Position numbers and translations under genes: made by a program
Origin: Phylloscopus collybita
Lineage: Eukaryota; Chordata; Aves; Passeriformes; Phylloscopidae
Reading direction: 5' to 3'
DNA: 64,000 nt
NCBI GenBank assembly: GCA_027886175.1
Contig: JAJNNQ010000024.1
Location: 32,529,001-32,593,000, forward strand
Notes under the pieces: model-generated
What the model saw: only the letters and a program-made list of their open reading frames with translations
Told to the model about the DNA's origin: nothing
Database searches by the model: none
Shown: in pieces, positions 61,301-64,000 of the stretch
Numbering within the stretch: position 1 is the first letter of the stretch
Layout: the number at the start of each line of letters is the position of its first letter

Positions 61301-63910
61301 TCTCCCTGGCCTCCTTTTCATGCTGTGTCCTTCAGAAGATGCTGCAGACTTCTTCCTGCTTCTGTGACAGCCCACATATATAACTCCTCACTCCTTCCCA
61401 CACCCCAAGTGCTGAAATAACTCTGCCAGTTATTTGATGATAACTGACATCAGATCAGTTCATCAGAAATAATGATGCCAGAGTGACTTATGGTCAAGTT
61501 CCAGCCTGACAAAACCCATGTGCAGCCAACCAGGAGACTGGTTACCTTCATGGCATTGTTCAGGAGTGTCCCAGAACTGCGGAAACAGCCGTTCTCCTTC
61601 TGCTTTTGAGTAAGCCAGTTCAAAGCATCCTGGATGTGCTTCTCCTCTATGAAGATGTGAGGCCGGGCCTGGGCAAAGGACTTGAGGACAAAGGCTGTGA
61701 GCCTGAAAGTGATAGAGGGAACCAAGACATCCTGAGTTAGGGCCTGTATCCATCAGACATCATAGGGCCCATGTAACTTCATCTCCACATCCATTCCAAA
61801 CTCCACAGTGGCCAAGTACAAGAGAACACTGAGGAGTGAGAGGGCATGAAGAGCAGAACTGAAAAGCCAGAGGTACTGAAGTCTTACCAGGTATTTCCAA
61901 CTTGCCCATAATGTGGCCCAAAGGTGCTATAAGAACCATCCCGGTGTTTGTACTTCAATTGCCTTTGATACCCTGAAATGAAGAGTGAAAATATATTTCA
62001 GTTCAGCAACTGCAGTGCCTTTCAAGGAGCCATGCAAAGGAAATGCAGCAATGAGACACACTGTCCCCCTTGGCTGTGGCACAAATGTGACCTATGCTGC
62101 TCAGTATTACAAAGGAAGTTCAGGAAAACCCCCAGCTCAGAATATCTCTATTCTTGTGTTCTTCCTCTCTCCAAAAACATCTGGGGACTGGCTATCTGTG
62201 GTCATTGCTGCTCTCTGCCCAAGACTTCATGAGGAGAGGTAAGTGCATTCCGGACTTGAGAGAAATGGGAGAATGGTTCCTAGAGGAGAACTGATTAAAA
62301 ATATGAGTCCTACCCTGGATAGGAATGCAGAAAACAGGATAATTTTCTTTGGAGGAAGTACAATTTTCCTGCAAAAATAACAGTCACAACAGCACCTTGC
62401 TACCTGGCAAATGCCCACCATGTAGGTATGTACTGATGTGTCTGTCATCATGCCCTAGCTAATGTAGTAAAATTCTGTCCTGGTCAAAGATGAGCAATAC
62501 TTTCTACACCTCAGTCGTAAGGAGAATTCAAGATCTACATAAGCAGCTGCCATGATTAATGGCTATAGTCTGATTTATGTATTTCATATAACCCTTTTCT
62601 TATGGAGGGAAATCCAAAGTTATTGACAGCCCTGGACTTTTTCTGTGTTCCTGTTTGGATGCTGTTTTCTCTCACCCTGTACCTTCAACTGAGCGTCGGA
62701 TTCCTTCTTACAGATACTGTGTTGTATAACCCTAACCTGCCAGGACCCTGCTCCTTCCTCAAGACAGCTTCCAGCAGATCATCCAGGCCAGTGGCCAACC
62801 ATGTCTTTATCCAGTAGCCAAGGTAAGGGTTGAACAAAGCAAAAGCTCACCGCTCACTAAGTATCCAATGGCCTTGGATTTGACCTCTTCACTCAGCTGC
62901 CCTGTCTTGTTCAGATAGTCCAGGACGTAGATGTTGGGTGCAAACAGGACCATGTTCTGCTCCCCACAGCCAAAGGGCATCTGGAGGAGCTGGTGCAGGT
63001 TCTGCATGGCAGTGCCCATGATGTCACCTGGGCAGTGGGACAATTCACAGTGTAAATTGGCCATTAGACTGAGCACAGCCTGAAGTGGCAATGTTTCAAA
63101 ACAGCACGTGACACTTTGAGGAGGTTTCACTTACCTAGCACTGAGAAATATGCTCTGGCAGAGCCATCCACCACAGTCTCTGGGAGAACCAAGGAGACTG
63201 TCTCTGACACGGACTCTTCTGGGATAAAAAGCAGATTAATTTGGTTACAGTTGTGGATGTATCTACAATGCATGGGTAGCAGATATCCACGGGTGAGACA
63301 CTATCCCCTGAAGAGGGGTTTCCTGACTTTCAACAAATCCATTCATCTCTAACTTTGGTGATGAAGTTTCCCATCCTGCAAATTTTGTGTAGGGCCCACA
63401 ATACCCACACACACAGATTGTCAGGGACTTCTACATGGCACCATCCACCAGCCTTGACTGACAAATACACCTTTTCCAGCCTATTTTTCTGGCCTTTTCT
63501 GCTTTGGTGGGCAGACCCGGCTTACTGCAGAGTCTGCAGGTTTGTGATTTTACATCTGTTAAATGAAAGGCATTAGAGATAACCATATCAAATCCCAAAT
63601 ACTCTCTCCTTGCATTGACCTGGCCAGCCTCATTTCCTAAAAGATGTGCTTCTCCCTCTCTAACTGTAGACATTATTGCATACTCAGGTCTTCTTCTACA
63701 GGAAGAAATGTTTTCACTAACACACATTTAATTCGTTCAGTTTTATCAGATCCCTACATCTTTCTTCTCAGAGTGGAGCACTCACAAACCTTTTAGCACA
63801 CCTTTGTCTTTAGTTTCTACCTCAACAAAGAAGGTTTTGGAAAACTAATGGCTCTTACCAGATGCACAGAGCAGAGAGTTGTATGTGGTTTCCACTTCAG
63901 TCCCTTCCGG
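54436..63910 (-). CDS. Alpha-2-macroglobulin family protease inhibitor, gene B, 3' half (5' half beyond the window)
   Basis: Second macroglobulin gene, tail to tail with A. Exons matching A exons 22-35: 63910-63859, 63218-63135, 63027-62851, 61972-61888, 61702-61546, 61213-61139, 59006-58841, 57852-57629, 57274-57056, 56749-56622, 56263-56173, 55612-55538, 55147-55045, 54477-54436. Exon lengths equal those in A except exon 33 (75 versus 69 bases), and phases agree, so I see no sign of a pseudogene. Seen: bait-downstream segment [15 protein letters not shown], thioester GCGEQ (62957-62971), [19 protein letters not shown], complement-like helical domain, receptor-binding domain with [13 protein letters not shown]. 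It diverges from A in exons 22, 23, 25 and 33 but is nearly identical elsewhere. The bait region and signal peptide lie past base 64000. The last exon is unresolved. It is a lineage-specific paralogue and could carry an ovostatin-like or PZP-like name; that cannot be decided here. Confidence 0.9.
56170..59006 (-). repeat. Inverted-repeat arm 1, copy in gene B (exons 28-32 with introns)
   Basis: Partner of 43934-46808 in opposite orientation. It ends exactly at the exon 28 acceptor (59006) and about three bases past the exon 32 donor (56170). Confidence 0.93.
59007..61138 (-). other. Enlarged intron 27 of gene B
   Basis: 2.1 kb here against 282 bases in gene A. It is AT-rich, with no gene recognised. 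A 23-base unit is tandemly repeated at 60758-60802 (unit ends GATTGTACTATTCTAAG). Similarity to gene A persists for only about 28 bases after the exon 27 donor. Confidence 0.75.
60758..60802. repeat. Two-copy 23-base tandem repeat
   Basis: AACA(A/G)GATTGTACTATTCTAAG appears twice in a row with one difference. Confidence 0.85.
62851..63027 (-). other. Thioester exon (24) of A2M gene B
   Basis: Carries an intact GCGEQ (62957-62971). It differs from the gene A exon only near its 3' end, giving Asn to Ser, Ile to Val and Thr to Ile changes. The flanking introns are unrelated to those of gene A. Confidence 0.9.
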
Positions 63911-64000
63911 CTTGGGGAAAAAGGCAAGGAAAAAAAAATGCAAAAAATGAGAAACAACAGCAACAAAGAAAAGAAAGAAATATCAAAAAGGAAAGTAAAA

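Noticed and set aside
54436..63910. Gene B as a truncated pseudogene
   Set aside because: All visible exons keep frame, splice sites and the thioester; it is cut only by the window edge.
1..64000. CRISPR arrays, operons, bacterial mobile elements, tRNA or rRNA genes
   Set aside because: None seen; the content is spliced vertebrate genes and LINE-type repeats.

Overview
The window is vertebrate nuclear DNA, almost certainly from a bird. It has spliced genes with GT-AG introns, many 5'-truncated CR1 retrotransposons whose 3' ends carry the ATTCTATG-type octamers, and the gene order M6PR - KLRG1 - alpha-2-macroglobulin, which is also found on human chromosome 12p13. All exon limits below were read by eye from splice sites, reading phase and remembered family features. 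Treat each edge as good to about 1-2 bases.

Layout. (1) 1-4.7 kb, minus strand: M6PR, the cation-dependent mannose-6-phosphate receptor, with all six coding exons (277 codons) and a CpG-island promoter at about 4.25-4.96 kb. (2) 5-8 kb: repeat-rich spacer with two LTR-like fragments facing each other and two adjacent CR1 copies. (3) 8.1-16.9 kb, plus strand: a complete five-exon KLRG1-like inhibitory C-type-lectin receptor (192 aa) with a cytoplasmic ITIM. (4) 20.1-50.1 kb, plus strand: a complete or nearly complete alpha-2-macroglobulin gene (gene A). It has a TATA box and signal peptide, 35 coding exons in consistent phase, a bait region, an intact GCGEQ thioester and a receptor-binding domain. 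(5) 49.2-54.4 kb: spacer with a long CR1. (6) 54.4 kb to the right edge, minus strand: a second alpha-2-macroglobulin gene (gene B), tail to tail with A. Exons equivalent to 22-35 of A are present and open; its 5' half lies beyond the window.

The most interesting structure is the relation between A and B. Their introns are mostly unalignable by eye, so the duplication is old. Yet two blocks (exons 28-32, and exons 34-35 with the intron between) are near identical, introns included, and form a large inverted repeat. The thioester exon (24) and exon 26 are also almost identical, while exons 22, 23, 25 and 33 have clearly diverged. This patchwork looks like repeated gene conversion between inverted paralogues. 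It homogenises the thioester and C-terminal parts but spares one segment of the receptor-binding domain.

Functionally, A and B should be secreted protease-trapping inhibitors cleared by endocytosis. KLRG1 is an inhibitory receptor of lymphoid cells. M6PR sorts lysosomal enzymes at the trans-Golgi and endosomes. The genes are neighbours by ancient synteny and are not a pathway.
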